A stretch of DNA of 64,000 nt from Lutispora saccharofermentans. GTDB taxonomy: Bacteria > Bacillota > Clostridia > Lutisporales > Lutisporaceae. Positions 7,754 through 16,578 of this stretch are shown one piece after another; within the stretch, counting starts at the first letter, position 1; the number at the start of each line of letters is the position of its first letter. The translations under genes and the position numbers were made by a program. Where the stretch lies: positions 34,718 to 98,717 of the forward strand of contig NZ_JAJEKE010000018.1 in the NCBI RefSeq assembly GCF_024363565.1. The letters are read 5' to 3'. The notes below the pieces were generated by a model. The model saw nothing but the letters and a program-made list of their open reading frames with translations, had not been told where the DNA came from and did no database searches.

Positions 7754-9931
7754 GTGAACGATATGAAATCCCAAGCAAGGCCTAAAATTGGCTTCATGTG
7801 CTCATATATACCGTTCCAGATTTTGAACAGGCTTGGTTTTGAACTATATCCCTTATACGATGTGGAACTGGAACAGTATAAGGGCAGTTGTGAATTACCA
7901 ACAAACATATGCAGTTACGTACGTTACAGTTTGAACACGATAAAAAATCTAGATTTGGATGGAATAATTCTTACAAATTGTTGCAATGGTGTGCAGCGTC
8001 TTTACGATTATTTAAAAATCTATGGGAAGAACTTATATTGTAGCATTATAGAAATTCCGAGAGAAAATAGTAATTCCGAGATTAATTATTTTACGTCAAG
8101 CGTACTAGATAGCATAAAAGCACTTTGTAACTATTTTCACATCCCATTTACCGGAAGTACGTTGGGAAATTTGGATTGTATACGACTTGATCAGCATGAG
8201 ATCAATGATAAAACAATTTATGTAATAGGTAATATTATACCGGTAAAGTTAAAGGAAGTGTTCAATACACACTTATCTAAATACCAAGTGAATTATAACT
8301 TATGTAGCACAAGAAAATATGGCGATTCTGTCCTGTTGAGTGCTATCCATTCCGGGGACATGAGCGATATTCAATCGGAATCTATAAGTTCGGTGAATAA
8401 TGTGTTGCCATGTGCACGCATGAGAGATTTTGGTAAGTGGTTTAAGATGATGTTGGCAGAGCATCATGAAAGAATATCAGGCATCATTTATGTGACATCG
8501 CAGCATTGTGATAGTTATCTTTTTAGCTTTAATACCATCAAAAAGGTGTCAGAGAGCTTTGGGATACCCATAATGAGTGTAGAAGTGAACTATGGGGCAA
8601 CAGGATATGGGCAGATGATGACAAGGCTGGACGCTTTTATAGAGTGTATAGATTTTAGAGTTAAGAAAAATTTGCAGCAGCAGGATATATCCATGCCCGA
8701 TATCGGTTCAGATATGTTCAGAAAAAGGATGCATCTCATAAAAGCGGTTGCAGATAAGCAACCATTAAAGGCAATACAGAAACTGGTCTCAAATCAAGCA
8801 GATATTTTTAGCAATCTACTGTATTTGCAACCAGAAAAAATTGTTATGACCAATATGGTAATGCCTGCAGAAATATTCTATGCAGCGGACTTAATTCCAA
8901 TAAATATAGAGTTAATAGCGGGATGGGCATCATCGCTAGGTCTATCGAAGCAATATATATCTAAAATCGAAGGAAGTGAGCTGAGCACCAGTGTATGCTC
9001 ATATCATAAAACTGTGGTCGGTTTGATAAATGATCATGCCATTCCAACTCCTAAAGGGATGGCCGTTACATCAAACATATGTGATGGTGGAGTCGGTATC
9101 GCGAGCTATTGTGAGCACAAGTTCAATACAGATACATTCATTTTAAATGTGCCATTTAATAAAAATGATTCTAGTCTAGAATATGTAGTTGAACAAATTC
9201 ACGAACTTATCAAATGGGCTGAAATGTATTCTGGAAGACCATTCGATATGGACAGGCTAAAGCAGTGCATGGAGCGATCTAATGAAGCTATGGATCTATG
9301 GAAGGCTGCATATGAGCTTAGAAAAGGTGAGCCGCTGTTTTCAGGTCATCTGGCTTTACGAAATCTGTTTGGGACGACCTTCTTGTTTGGTTCGGATTTA
9401 GGCGTAGAAGTAGCAAGGGATTATTATGATGAGCTGGTAGCATTAAAGACAAGAATGGATAGTAAAGGTGGTGACGGTAAAAAACGTTTGTTATGGATTC
9501 ATTTCGCTCCATTATACAACAATCGGATCATGGAATATCTTGAAGAAAAACTGAACTGCAATATTGTGGTCGATATAACAGGATATATTTATTGGGAGGA
9601 TTATGACATAGAAAGACCAATAGAGAGTCTTGCAAATAGAATGCTTTCACACTTTTACATGGATAATCCCACAAGGCGTCAGCAAATATATAAAACTATT
9701 ATAGAAGAGTATAAAGTAGATGGAATAGTGCATTTTATGCATAATGGATGCCGAGCAATTCCAGGTTCCTCATGGTTAGTTAGGGATATTGCCAGCAGAT
9801 GCCATGTTCCATATCTTGAATTGTCAGGGGATTGTATTGATCCAAGAGGATTCTCAGAGGAGCAAATGAAAATGCGTTTTGAAGCGTTTAAAGAAACATT
9901 GGAAGGAGTTTCGTATGTATTTAGGAGTTGA
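7754..9931 (+). CDS. Fused two-domain 2-hydroxyacyl-CoA dehydratase/benzoyl-CoA reductase-like protein
   Basis: 725 residues made of two HgdB/BcrC-like domains in tandem (about 1-340 and 345-725). Each half keeps Cys residues at places expected for a [4Fe-4S] cluster: NICSYVR, TNCCNG and SQHCDSY in the first; SVCSYHK, SNICDGG and NGCRAIPG in the second. The ending (LELSGDCIDPRGFSEE, then an Arg- and Phe-rich helix) is family-typical. In known systems separate A and B subunits form a dimer that receives one electron at very low potential from an HgdC-type ATPase; here both are fused, and the activator follows with a 17-bp overlap. Start is GTG 7754; ATG 7763 is possible. The substrate (CoA- or ACP-bound) is unknown. 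Confidence 0.8.
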   Translation: MNDMKSQARPKIGFMCSYIPFQILNRLGFELYPLYDVELEQYKGSCELPTNICSYVRYSLNTIKNLDLDGIILTNCCNGVQRLYDYLKIYGKNLYCSIIEIPRENSNSEINYFTSSVLDSIKALCNYFHIPFTGSTLGNLDCIRLDQHEINDKTIYVIGNIIPVKLKEVFNTHLSKYQVNYNLCSTRKYGDSVLLSAIHSGDMSDIQSESISSVNNVLPCARMRDFGKWFKMMLAEHHERISGIIYVTSQHCDSYLFSFNTIKKVSESFGIPIMSVEVNYGATGYGQMMTRLDAFIECIDFRVKKNLQQQDISMPDIGSDMFRKRMHLIKAVADKQPLKAIQKLVSNQADIFSNLLYLQPEKIVMTNMVMPAEIFYAADLIPINIELIAGWASSLGLSKQYISKIEGSELSTSVCSYHKTVVGLINDHAIPTPKGMAVTSNICDGGVGIASYCEHKFNTDTFILNVPFNKNDSSLEYVVEQIHELIKWAEMYSGRPFDMDRLKQCMERSNEAMDLWKAAYELRKGEPLFSGHLALRNLFGTTFLFGSDLGVEVARDYYDELVALKTRMDSKGGDGKKRLLWIHFAPLYNNRIMEYLEEKLNCNIVVDITGYIYWEDYDIERPIESLANRMLSHFYMDNPTRRQQIYKTIIEEYKVDGIVHFMHNGCRAIPGSSWLVRDIASRCHVPYLELSGDCIDPRGFSEEQMKMRFEAFKETLEGVSYVFRS

Positions 9932-10688
9932 TGTAGGATCAGTCAGCACAGATGTTGTACTCATTGATGAGAATAGTACCATAATGAAATACACTATTGT
10001 CAAGAGTGGGTTTGATCATAAAGCTGCGATTGAAAGTGCAATAAATAAAATATGTAATAGTTGCAGCATTGACATAGCAGATATAAAAAGAATTGTTGGG
10101 ACTGGATATGGCAGACGCAATGTGCCTGGCACATGCAAAACGATTACTGAGATATCATGCCATGCCATGGGGATACATAGTGTATTCCCGGATGTCAGAA
10201 CCGTAATTGACATTGGTGGTCAGGATAGCAAAATAATCAGAGTTACTCATGAAGGGTTCGCAGAGAACTTCCTGATGAATGATAAGTGTGCTGCCGGTAC
10301 AGGGCGATTTCTTGAGGTAATGGCCCATACTATTGGAATAGATGTCAACGATTTAGGGGAAATATCCCTTAAAGCAAAAAAGGTTCAGTCAATAAGCAGC
10401 ATTTGTACTGTTTTTGCAGAATCTGAGGTTATATCTAGGATTGCAGAGGGTTGCAAAAAGGAAGAAATTGTAGCTGGTATACATAAAGCCATAGCAGAAA
10501 GAATAACCGGGATGGCATATGCAATAGGCATTAAGGAGCCAATTGCTTTAACCGGCGGTGTTGCAAAAAACAAGGGGGTCGTCAATGCGATTACCAAATA
10601 CTTAGGTGTTAAGATATTAATACCAGAAGAACCCCAGATTATAGGAGCTATTGGGGCTGCTATATATGCAAAGGATTTTCAGAATTGA
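9915..10688 (+). CDS. HgdC/BadF-type ATPase activator of the dehydratase/reductase
   Basis: 257 residues of the BadF/BadG/BcrA/BcrD ATPase family. It starts YLGVDVGSVSTDVV, the ASKHA phosphate-1 loop, and contains DIGGQDSK. Cys125 (NDKCAAGTGRF) and Cys164 (SSICTVFAESEV) match the two Cys that bridge a [4Fe-4S] cluster between the subunits of the HgdC dimer. It should drive ATP-dependent electron injection into the HgdB-like partners on either side. ATG 9915 with GGAAGGAG upstream is preferred to the longer form from 9879, which would add an unrelated basic leader. An external low-potential reductant such as ferredoxin or flavodoxin would be required. Confidence 0.9.
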   Translation: MYLGVDVGSVSTDVVLIDENSTIMKYTIVKSGFDHKAAIESAINKICNSCSIDIADIKRIVGTGYGRRNVPGTCKTITEISCHAMGIHSVFPDVRTVIDIGGQDSKIIRVTHEGFAENFLMNDKCAAGTGRFLEVMAHTIGIDVNDLGEISLKAKKVQSISSICTVFAESEVISRIAEGCKKEEIVAGIHKAIAERITGMAYAIGIKEPIALTGGVAKNKGVVNAITKYLGVKILIPEEPQIIGAIGAAIYAKDFQN

Positions 10689-10710
10689 CAGGAATGTGAG
10701 GTGGAATAAA

Positions 10711-11409
10711 GTGGCGGATGTCATGGACAAATCAAGATTTAAAATTGGGTGGTACTGTCCTTTCTCTTTTCCACTGTTACAAAGAAATTTCAGCAAGTAT
10801 TTACAACAGTTTCACTGGCATCAACATAACAGCTTCATCAAAAATAACGACCAAAGGTATATCCCTATTAAGCTGTGTGATAAATTGACTACTCTAGATG
10901 CTTTGTTTAATGCAGAGATATACGATGGGATTGTTATGGTCGATTGCTGCAATATGTCTTATCTTTTTTATGAATATGTATCTAGAATTGACAATGGTAC
11001 TTCAGTACATCTAATGCAAATGCCAAGAAAAGAGAGCATTTTCTTTTCAGATATTATTGTAGGAGAGCAATATAGATTGAAGGCTTGGATAAATAACTTA
11101 AAGAGAACAGCTGGAGGCAAGGAAGTAGTATCTGAAGGAGAGAATGTTTTAAATGGACCAGAGGAACCATCTAACAGTTGTTTTTGCAAGCTGCCGGATG
11201 AGTATGCTATACAATATCAAAACAGCAATGTCATAGCAGTTATGAGAGATCTAATGAAGAAAGTAAACTGTCCTCGCATGCTAAAAGAACAAAACGCGAC
11301 CAACATATGCGACTTAGAACATGCTGCTGATAAAATGTGTATTAATCAGCAGTATTACATAGTTTCAATGATTTCGCATAATAGGAGGATTGATCAGTAT
11401 AATGAATAA
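10711..11409 (+). CDS. HgdB-like N-terminal domain protein (first half of a split partner)
   Basis: 232 residues from GTG 10711, which has GAGGTGG upstream. The start RFKIGWYCPFSFP and the block DGIVMVDCCNMSYLFYEY parallel the N-terminal half of the 725-residue protein (IGFMCSYIPF and DGIILTNCCNGVQRLYDY). It appears to be the first domain of a second HgdB-like two-domain protein, encoded separately. The remaining C-terminal 100 residues are hard to assign. Its stop overlaps the start of the next gene, which carries the second domain, so the two products could pair in a complex. An ancient gene fission is more likely than a recent frameshift, since both parts have a translation start. Confidence 0.6.
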   Translation: MADVMDKSRFKIGWYCPFSFPLLQRNFSKYLQQFHWHQHNSFIKNNDQRYIPIKLCDKLTTLDALFNAEIYDGIVMVDCCNMSYLFYEYVSRIDNGTSVHLMQMPRKESIFFSDIIVGEQYRLKAWINNLKRTAGGKEVVSEGENVLNGPEEPSNSCFCKLPDEYAIQYQNSNVIAVMRDLMKKVNCPRMLKEQNATNICDLEHAADKMCINQQYYIVSMISHNRRIDQYNE

Positions 11410-12631
11410 GCTCCTAACTTATATGAATTTAGCATCGAGATATGCAGAGGGTCTTGGAGAATTACCTATTGCAATATACTTACGAGAACAGCACAGAATT
11501 TTAGAGAGAGTAATAAATGGAGAAGAATATATAGCTGCCACTTATTATGTACCGAATGAAATACTATCACAGTTTGATATACCTGTCTTATACATAGAAA
11601 GAATATCAGGTTTTGGTGCGGCCAATAAACTGCTGGGAAATATCGATATTAAGAGGCAGTATCTCGGTATGCCATCATGCAGTTGCACATATCAGATATA
11701 TTATGAGGGCTTGATTGATGAATGCTATATTCCACACCCATCTAGAATAATTGCTTCTAGCTTTGCATGTGACGATGCGTGGTGGTATTGCAATAAGATG
11801 TCACAGAGATATAAGACGGATATATATTTAATTGATGTGTTTCGCAGCAACTCAGAAGAAGCAGAACTATATATAAGTAAACAGTTGTATGAACTGGATA
11901 GTATATTGAAGATAAACTATAAAACAGTTCGGAGCCTGGATAGTATAATAGAACAATCCAATGAGGGGTTGGAGATAAAAGCTAAAATTGACAGTGTTCG
12001 TAAGAATAATCCAGGTATTTTGGATAGCAACACTGCTCTAAAACTTTTCCCTTTATATAATGATTTAGGAAAACCATACGCAAACGAAATAATGCAGACA
12101 TTATATGATTTATTATTAATCAAGGCTGCTCATTATGAGCCTGAAAATAAAATTCGGTTAATCTGGCTTGGTATGATTCCTCTTTACTATAACAATTTAA
12201 TAAAAGATATAGAAGAAAGATACAACTGCAGAATAGTTTATGAGGAGTTATTTCAGTATCCTAACAAGCATATAGATAAAAGGAATATCTATCACAGTAT
12301 TTCTAAACGAATAATGAATACGCACTTTTTTACTATGCAGCAGCGGATGCGGGATATCATTGAGTACATTGATACCTACAATGTGGATGGGATAATACAC
12401 TTTTCACAGAAAAATTGTAGGTTTCTTCCACCAATGCTGCCACTGGTGTACTCAGAGCTTTCTGAATACAAGATACCTATCGTAGATATTAACGGGGATG
12501 TGGCTGACCCATCAGGATTTAGTGATACCATATGGGACAAGCTGGACGCTTTTTTTGAAATACTGAATAGGAGGAAGAAGGATGTCAGTAGAAATGTCGA
12601 CTGCAGAGAACATAGGATTAATCAGGCTTAA
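11402..12631 (+). CDS. HgdB-like 2-hydroxyacyl-CoA dehydratase/benzoyl-CoA reductase-like protein
   Basis: 409 residues from ATG 11402, which overlaps the previous stop; AGGAGG at 11383 is 13 bases upstream, slightly far. It resembles the second half of the 725-residue protein: PNEILSQFDIPVLYIE, then Cys-rich segments MPSCSC and SSFACDDAW, and near the end SQKNCRFLPP followed by PIVDINGDVADPSGFSD. These Cys are likely cluster ligands. With the preceding gene it forms a second, split reductase/dehydratase unit. The cluster thus encodes the fused version, the activator and the split version in a row, perhaps as one A-B complex or two enzymes sharing the activator. Confidence 0.72.
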   Translation: MNKLLTYMNLASRYAEGLGELPIAIYLREQHRILERVINGEEYIAATYYVPNEILSQFDIPVLYIERISGFGAANKLLGNIDIKRQYLGMPSCSCTYQIYYEGLIDECYIPHPSRIIASSFACDDAWWYCNKMSQRYKTDIYLIDVFRSNSEEAELYISKQLYELDSILKINYKTVRSLDSIIEQSNEGLEIKAKIDSVRKNNPGILDSNTALKLFPLYNDLGKPYANEIMQTLYDLLLIKAAHYEPENKIRLIWLGMIPLYYNNLIKDIEERYNCRIVYEELFQYPNKHIDKRNIYHSISKRIMNTHFFTMQQRMRDIIEYIDTYNVDGIIHFSQKNCRFLPPMLPLVYSELSEYKIPIVDINGDVADPSGFSDTIWDKLDAFFEILNRRKKDVSRNVDCREHRINQA

Positions 12632-13331
12632 TAAAAAACCTACAAACAGCCTTGATTTACAAATGCTTAACGAATTGTATGATTGCATCAGGGAAATGGA
12701 AGAAAATATGGAGATTATAACAGTTGTTTTAAGCAGTGAGATACATGGAACTTTTTCGTCCGGGCTAGATCTTGGCAATTTATATGTAACGAATGATATA
12801 AAACGAACCATGGATAATATATATAATGCTGTTTCAACGATATATAAAATAATATCTAGTATAACTACGTCAAAGAATATTTACATTGCCTCAATAAAAG
12901 GATATTCTATTGGTTCTGCAATGTCCATTGCATTAGGCTGCGACATTAGAATTGCATGCCATAAGACATGGTTCTGGCTACCAGATCCGCAGTATGGGGG
13001 TCTTCTTGCAGAGGGAGGGCTGGAACTACTTTGTAAATCTATAGGAATTTCTCGGACTAATATGATAGCCCTGACAAATGACCGGATTGATGCAAAAACA
13101 GCGTATGAATGGGGGCTTATTTATCAGATTGTACCAGTCGACATTATCGACGAATGCGCTTTAAAACTAGCGAAGAGATTGTGTCAGTATTCTGCTAGCA
13201 CTCTTAGCAGAACTAAGAAAATTATTAATAGAGAGTTATTAACGGAATTTTATAGTACGCAGCTAAATGAAATTTTAGATTCTAACGAGTTGCATGAGCG
13301 CATGAATAAATATTTTATGAAGATGGGATAG
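12582..13331 (+). CDS. Enoyl-CoA hydratase/isomerase (crotonase) family protein
   Basis: 249 residues of the crotonase fold. Visible hallmarks are LIRLNKKPTNSLDLQML near the start, the oxyanion segment SGLDLGNLY, and IKGYSIGSAMSIALGCDIRI. The position usually holding a catalytic Glu reads PDPQYGGLLAEGGLELL, so the exact reaction (hydration, isomerisation or decarboxylation) is uncertain. The start ATG at 12582 with GAGGAAGAAGG upstream lies 50 bp inside the previous gene. In polyketide clusters crotonases often take part in beta-branching or double-bond shifts. No HMG-CoA-synthase-like gene is seen here, so classical beta-branching is not supported. Confidence 0.82.
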   Translation: MSVEMSTAENIGLIRLNKKPTNSLDLQMLNELYDCIREMEENMEIITVVLSSEIHGTFSSGLDLGNLYVTNDIKRTMDNIYNAVSTIYKIISSITTSKNIYIASIKGYSIGSAMSIALGCDIRIACHKTWFWLPDPQYGGLLAEGGLELLCKSIGISRTNMIALTNDRIDAKTAYEWGLIYQIVPVDIIDECALKLAKRLCQYSASTLSRTKKIINRELLTEFYSTQLNEILDSNELHERMNKYFMKMG

Positions 13332-13342
13332 GGGGAACAAAT

Positions 13343-14092
13343 ATGTCTTTGAGTGGAAAGGTGGCTGTTATATCTGGTGGGAGCCGAGGTATTGGAAGAG
13401 AGGTCGTATCAATATTGTTGGAACATGGTGCAAAGGTAGCATTTACTTATAACAATACCAGTGGAAGCATCAATGAAATCATAGAGGAAGCAAGCAAATA
13501 TAGCACAGAAGTGAAGGCATGCAAAGTTGATATCACAAATCAGACAGAAGTGGAAAATATGGTGTCAGATGTTATAAAACAATGGGGGACTATAGATGTA
13601 ATCATAAATAATGCAGGGATAAAAAAGGATAAAACATTAGCTTTTATGTCTGCCGACGAATTTAAAGAAGTAATCGACGTAAATCTATTAGGCGCATTTT
13701 ATCTGACACAATCCGGTATATTTTATATGCTGAAAAAGAAAAAAGGTCGAATTGTAAATATCAGCTCAATAAGCGGCATTAATGGAATCGCCGGACAAGT
13801 TAACTATTCCAGTTCAAAAGCGGGACTAATAGGGTTTACACGTGCCCTTGCGAAGGAGGTCGCTCCATATGGAATTTCTGTAAACGCTGTAGCGCCTGGT
13901 GGAGTGGATACCGATATGGTGAAAAGCATGTCCCAGAAAGAACAGGAGAAGATGCTGCTTGGTGTTCCAATGGGGAGAATGTGTACTCCTAGAGAGGTAG
14001 CACAGTTAGTTCTGTTTTTATCAGATAATGATAGCTGCCCGGCATACCTAACTGGCACTATAATTCCGTTGGATGGGGGCTTAGGTAGCTAA
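13343..14092 (+). CDS. 3-oxoacyl-ACP reductase, FabG-like SDR
   Basis: 249 residues, classical short-chain dehydrogenase. It has GGSRGIGRE for NAD(P) binding, NNAG, and a catalytic Ser142, Tyr155, Lys159 set (NISSISG and NYSSSKAG). Length and motifs match FabG, so reduction of 3-oxoacyl-ACP to 3-hydroxyacyl-ACP is the likely reaction, feeding the FabZ-like enzyme at 1182. The ribosome site GGGGG lies before ATG 13343. Its TAA shares one base with the next ATG (TAATG), linking it by translation to the GGDEF-NHL gene. Confidence 0.9.
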   Translation: MSLSGKVAVISGGSRGIGREVVSILLEHGAKVAFTYNNTSGSINEIIEEASKYSTEVKACKVDITNQTEVENMVSDVIKQWGTIDVIINNAGIKKDKTLAFMSADEFKEVIDVNLLGAFYLTQSGIFYMLKKKKGRIVNISSISGINGIAGQVNYSSSKAGLIGFTRALAKEVAPYGISVNAVAPGGVDTDMVKSMSQKEQEKMLLGVPMGRMCTPREVAQLVLFLSDNDSCPAYLTGTIIPLDGGLGS

Positions 14093-15645
14093 TGGCGGTT
14101 GAGATAGATACACTTACTAACATGTGGAGTAGAGAGGCATCCATAAGCTTTATAGAAAAGCAATTGTATGAAAGCAAGAAAGTGTCCATCGTACTTGTTG
14201 ATGTAGACTTCTTTGTCAATATTGACTCAAAGGTTGGTAAAGCTGAGGGCGATATGATATTAATTCGTATAGGCGTTTTTTTAAAACACCTGGATAGATG
14301 CAAGATAGGGCGATATGGTGGAGATGAGTTTATTCTGATGTTTGAAGATGTATCTCATTATGAATTATATGAATATATTGAGGCAATAAGGAAATCGTTC
14401 AGAAAACAAAGATTTGTGAGCAACGACTCTATATACGCAAAAGTACCAATGACCGCTAGCTTTGGTGTGGCGCACAGTTATATGGGCTATAATAGCACGT
14501 TGGAATTGCTAAAGGCGGCAGAGATTGCACTGGCAATGGCAAAAAAGCTCGGAAGAAACAGAATCGGAGTTGCACCCGTCAATGATATGCATATTCGGTA
14601 TGAAGGCGATATAAGTGTCTATACCATTGTTGGAGGTGGGCTCAGAGGTTATGATGGAGACGGCAGGCAGGCCTTCAATGCATCTATTTCTGAACCCTAC
14701 GGTGTAGATATTTCTATGAATGGAGAAATCATAATAGCAGATAGAGGTAATCATGTTGTAAGAAAGATTGACAAATCAGGGATAATATATACCATTGCTG
14801 GCACAGGGGGTTATGGTTACTCAGGAGATGGCAAGCCGGCTATCTATTCAACACTTAACAAACCAAGCGGGGTTGCCGTGGATAGATGCGGAAATATATA
14901 CATAGCAGATACGGGAAATCACTGTATTAGAAATATAGACACTGACGGATATATGCATACAGTCGCTGGGTGCGGAGAGGAGGGATACTATGGAGATGGA
15001 GGGCAAGCGGTAAAAGCCAGGTTAAGCCGCCCTGGCGGGGTTGTTGTTGATGATTATGGAAACATATACACCAATGATTACGGTAATAATGTAATAAGAA
15101 AAATCACGAAGGAAGGGCAAATATCTACTGTGGCTGGTTCAGGTAGTTTTGGATACGATGGTGACGGTGGCTCCCCTCTCAAGGCTTCGTTAAACAAGCC
15201 ATATGGACTTGCTATAACAAAAGAAGGAGATATGCTGTACATCGCTGATTATGGAAACAACTGCATAAGGCAGGTGGACTTTCATAACGATATTATAAAC
15301 ACTATTTGTGGTACAGGCGTAGCTGGATATACAGAAGAGGATACCGCTGCTGACAAGGCTATGCTGAATGGGCCATATTGGGTTACTGTGTGGGGAAGGG
15401 ATATTCTATTTATAGCAGATGGGGAGAACAACTGCATAAGACTATGCAACATTAAATACAACAGTATAAGTACGCTGCTTGGAAATGGGAACTATGGCTA
15501 TAGAGATGGGATGCTATTAAACAATGATATACAGATGAATATCCCTGCCGGAATGGCAATAGACCCTATAGAAAAGTCACTGTATATCGCTGACTATGGA
15601 AACAATGCCATAAGAAAAGCAAAAATTAATCATATAAAGTTATGA
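14092..15645 (+). CDS. GGDEF domain fused to a six-bladed NHL propeller
   Basis: 517 residues. Residues 1-160 are a GGDEF diguanylate-cyclase domain with LVDVDFFVNID for metal binding and an intact GGDEF at 76-80. From about 175 the protein is a beta-propeller of NHL-type repeats; six repeats begin with TIVGGG, TIAGTG, TVAGCG, TVAGSG, TICGTG and TLLGNG, and most carry IAD(R/T/Y)GN(H/N)xxR blocks. No signal peptide or membrane segment is visible, so it should be cytoplasmic. NHL propellers usually bind proteins or ligands and GGDEF domains make c-di-GMP. The fusion inside a biosynthetic operon is unusual: it may link production to c-di-GMP, or the GGDEF part may be a co-opted nucleotide sensor. 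Both are inference. Confidence 0.88.
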   Translation: MAVEIDTLTNMWSREASISFIEKQLYESKKVSIVLVDVDFFVNIDSKVGKAEGDMILIRIGVFLKHLDRCKIGRYGGDEFILMFEDVSHYELYEYIEAIRKSFRKQRFVSNDSIYAKVPMTASFGVAHSYMGYNSTLELLKAAEIALAMAKKLGRNRIGVAPVNDMHIRYEGDISVYTIVGGGLRGYDGDGRQAFNASISEPYGVDISMNGEIIIADRGNHVVRKIDKSGIIYTIAGTGGYGYSGDGKPAIYSTLNKPSGVAVDRCGNIYIADTGNHCIRNIDTDGYMHTVAGCGEEGYYGDGGQAVKARLSRPGGVVVDDYGNIYTNDYGNNVIRKITKEGQISTVAGSGSFGYDGDGGSPLKASLNKPYGLAITKEGDMLYIADYGNNCIRQVDFHNDIINTICGTGVAGYTEEDTAADKAMLNGPYWVTVWGRDILFIADGENNCIRLCNIKYNSISTLLGNGNYGYRDGMLLNNDIQMNIPAGMAIDPIEKSLYIADYGNNAIRKAKINHIKL

Positions 15646-15654
15646 GGAAACAAT

Positions 15655-16578
15655 ATGCTTAAGATATTATTGATATTTATATCAGTTGGGTTGATGTCCT
15701 ATCTATTATATCATTGCCATCATGCGTATATTCTAGCTTATGAATTGAGCCATCCTAAACGACGCGATGATAAAATTGACAGTTATTTGTCATTGGTAAT
15801 TAAGAAATTTGATTTTAAAACCGATGATGGAATCACACTGAAAGGGATTGAAATTGCACCTAAAATGGCTCCAAAGGGAACCATACTTACGTGTCATTAC
15901 CTAGGCGGATCTAAAGAAATGATTGTTCCTTTTATTGATCCATTATTAAAAGCTGGCTATAGGGTCCTCAGTTTTGATTTTAGAAATCATGGAGAAAGTG
16001 AAACAGCAAAAAATATAAAGTTTTCTCTTAAAGATGATTTTTTCTGTTTTTATAAACATATAAAGCAGCTAGGATATGAGGGCCCATTTGGAATTATTGG
16101 CTTTTCTATGGGCTCTACATCAGCAATATTCGGTCTCGATAGGTTTCAGGACATTAAGGCGGCAATTATAGATAGTGGACCGTTGATCATGGTCCAGGAT
16201 TATTTTAAATATGTTTTAAAAGATCAGAAAATTCAAAACTCAATTTGCAGGATCTTCTTTCTCTTGATATTCCTTTACTATGCAGGCTTTAGGAGGATGT
16301 CAAGAATGACAATTCTTGTATTAAATAAGATGAAGGAAAAGAAAGTTTTATTCATACATGGAGAAAGGGACAACATAATTCCGCTATCTGATGCTAAGTT
16401 CGCTTTGGCTTCAATGCCTGAAGGAAATGGAGAATTGTGGAGCATACCTGGGTCCAGACATTTAACAAACAGATTTTTGAAAAAAGAAGAATATGAAAAG
16501 AGAATAGTTGATTTTTTCGATTTCCATTTATCTGAAAGGAGTTACATAGATGATGAAAGTAGCACTAATATCTCCTAA
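15655..16578 (+). CDS. Membrane-anchored alpha/beta hydrolase
   Basis: 307 residues. An N-terminal hydrophobic helix (about 2-19) precedes a serine hydrolase fold. Ser151 lies in the nucleophile elbow GFSMGS, the acid is the Asp of HGERDNIIP, and His follows in PGSRHLTN. An HYLGG oxyanion region and DFRNHGES are also typical. The family includes esterases, thioesterases and peptidases, so product release or lipid-linked hydrolysis at the membrane is possible. The gene starts 9 bases after the previous stop, and its 3' end overlaps the next radical SAM gene by 29 bp. Confidence 0.8.
   Translation: MLKILLIFISVGLMSYLLYHCHHAYILAYELSHPKRRDDKIDSYLSLVIKKFDFKTDDGITLKGIEIAPKMAPKGTILTCHYLGGSKEMIVPFIDPLLKAGYRVLSFDFRNHGESETAKNIKFSLKDDFFCFYKHIKQLGYEGPFGIIGFSMGSTSAIFGLDRFQDIKAAIIDSGPLIMVQDYFKYVLKDQKIQNSICRIFFLLIFLYYAGFRRMSRMTILVLNKMKEKKVLFIHGERDNIIPLSDAKFALASMPEGNGELWSIPGSRHLTNRFLKKEEYEKRIVDFFDFHLSERSYIDDESSTNIS

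Noticed and set aside
10711..12631. Recent frameshift splitting one HgdB-like gene
   Set aside because: Both halves have plausible starts and ribosome sites and overlap like normal operon genes, so stable fission is the simpler reading.
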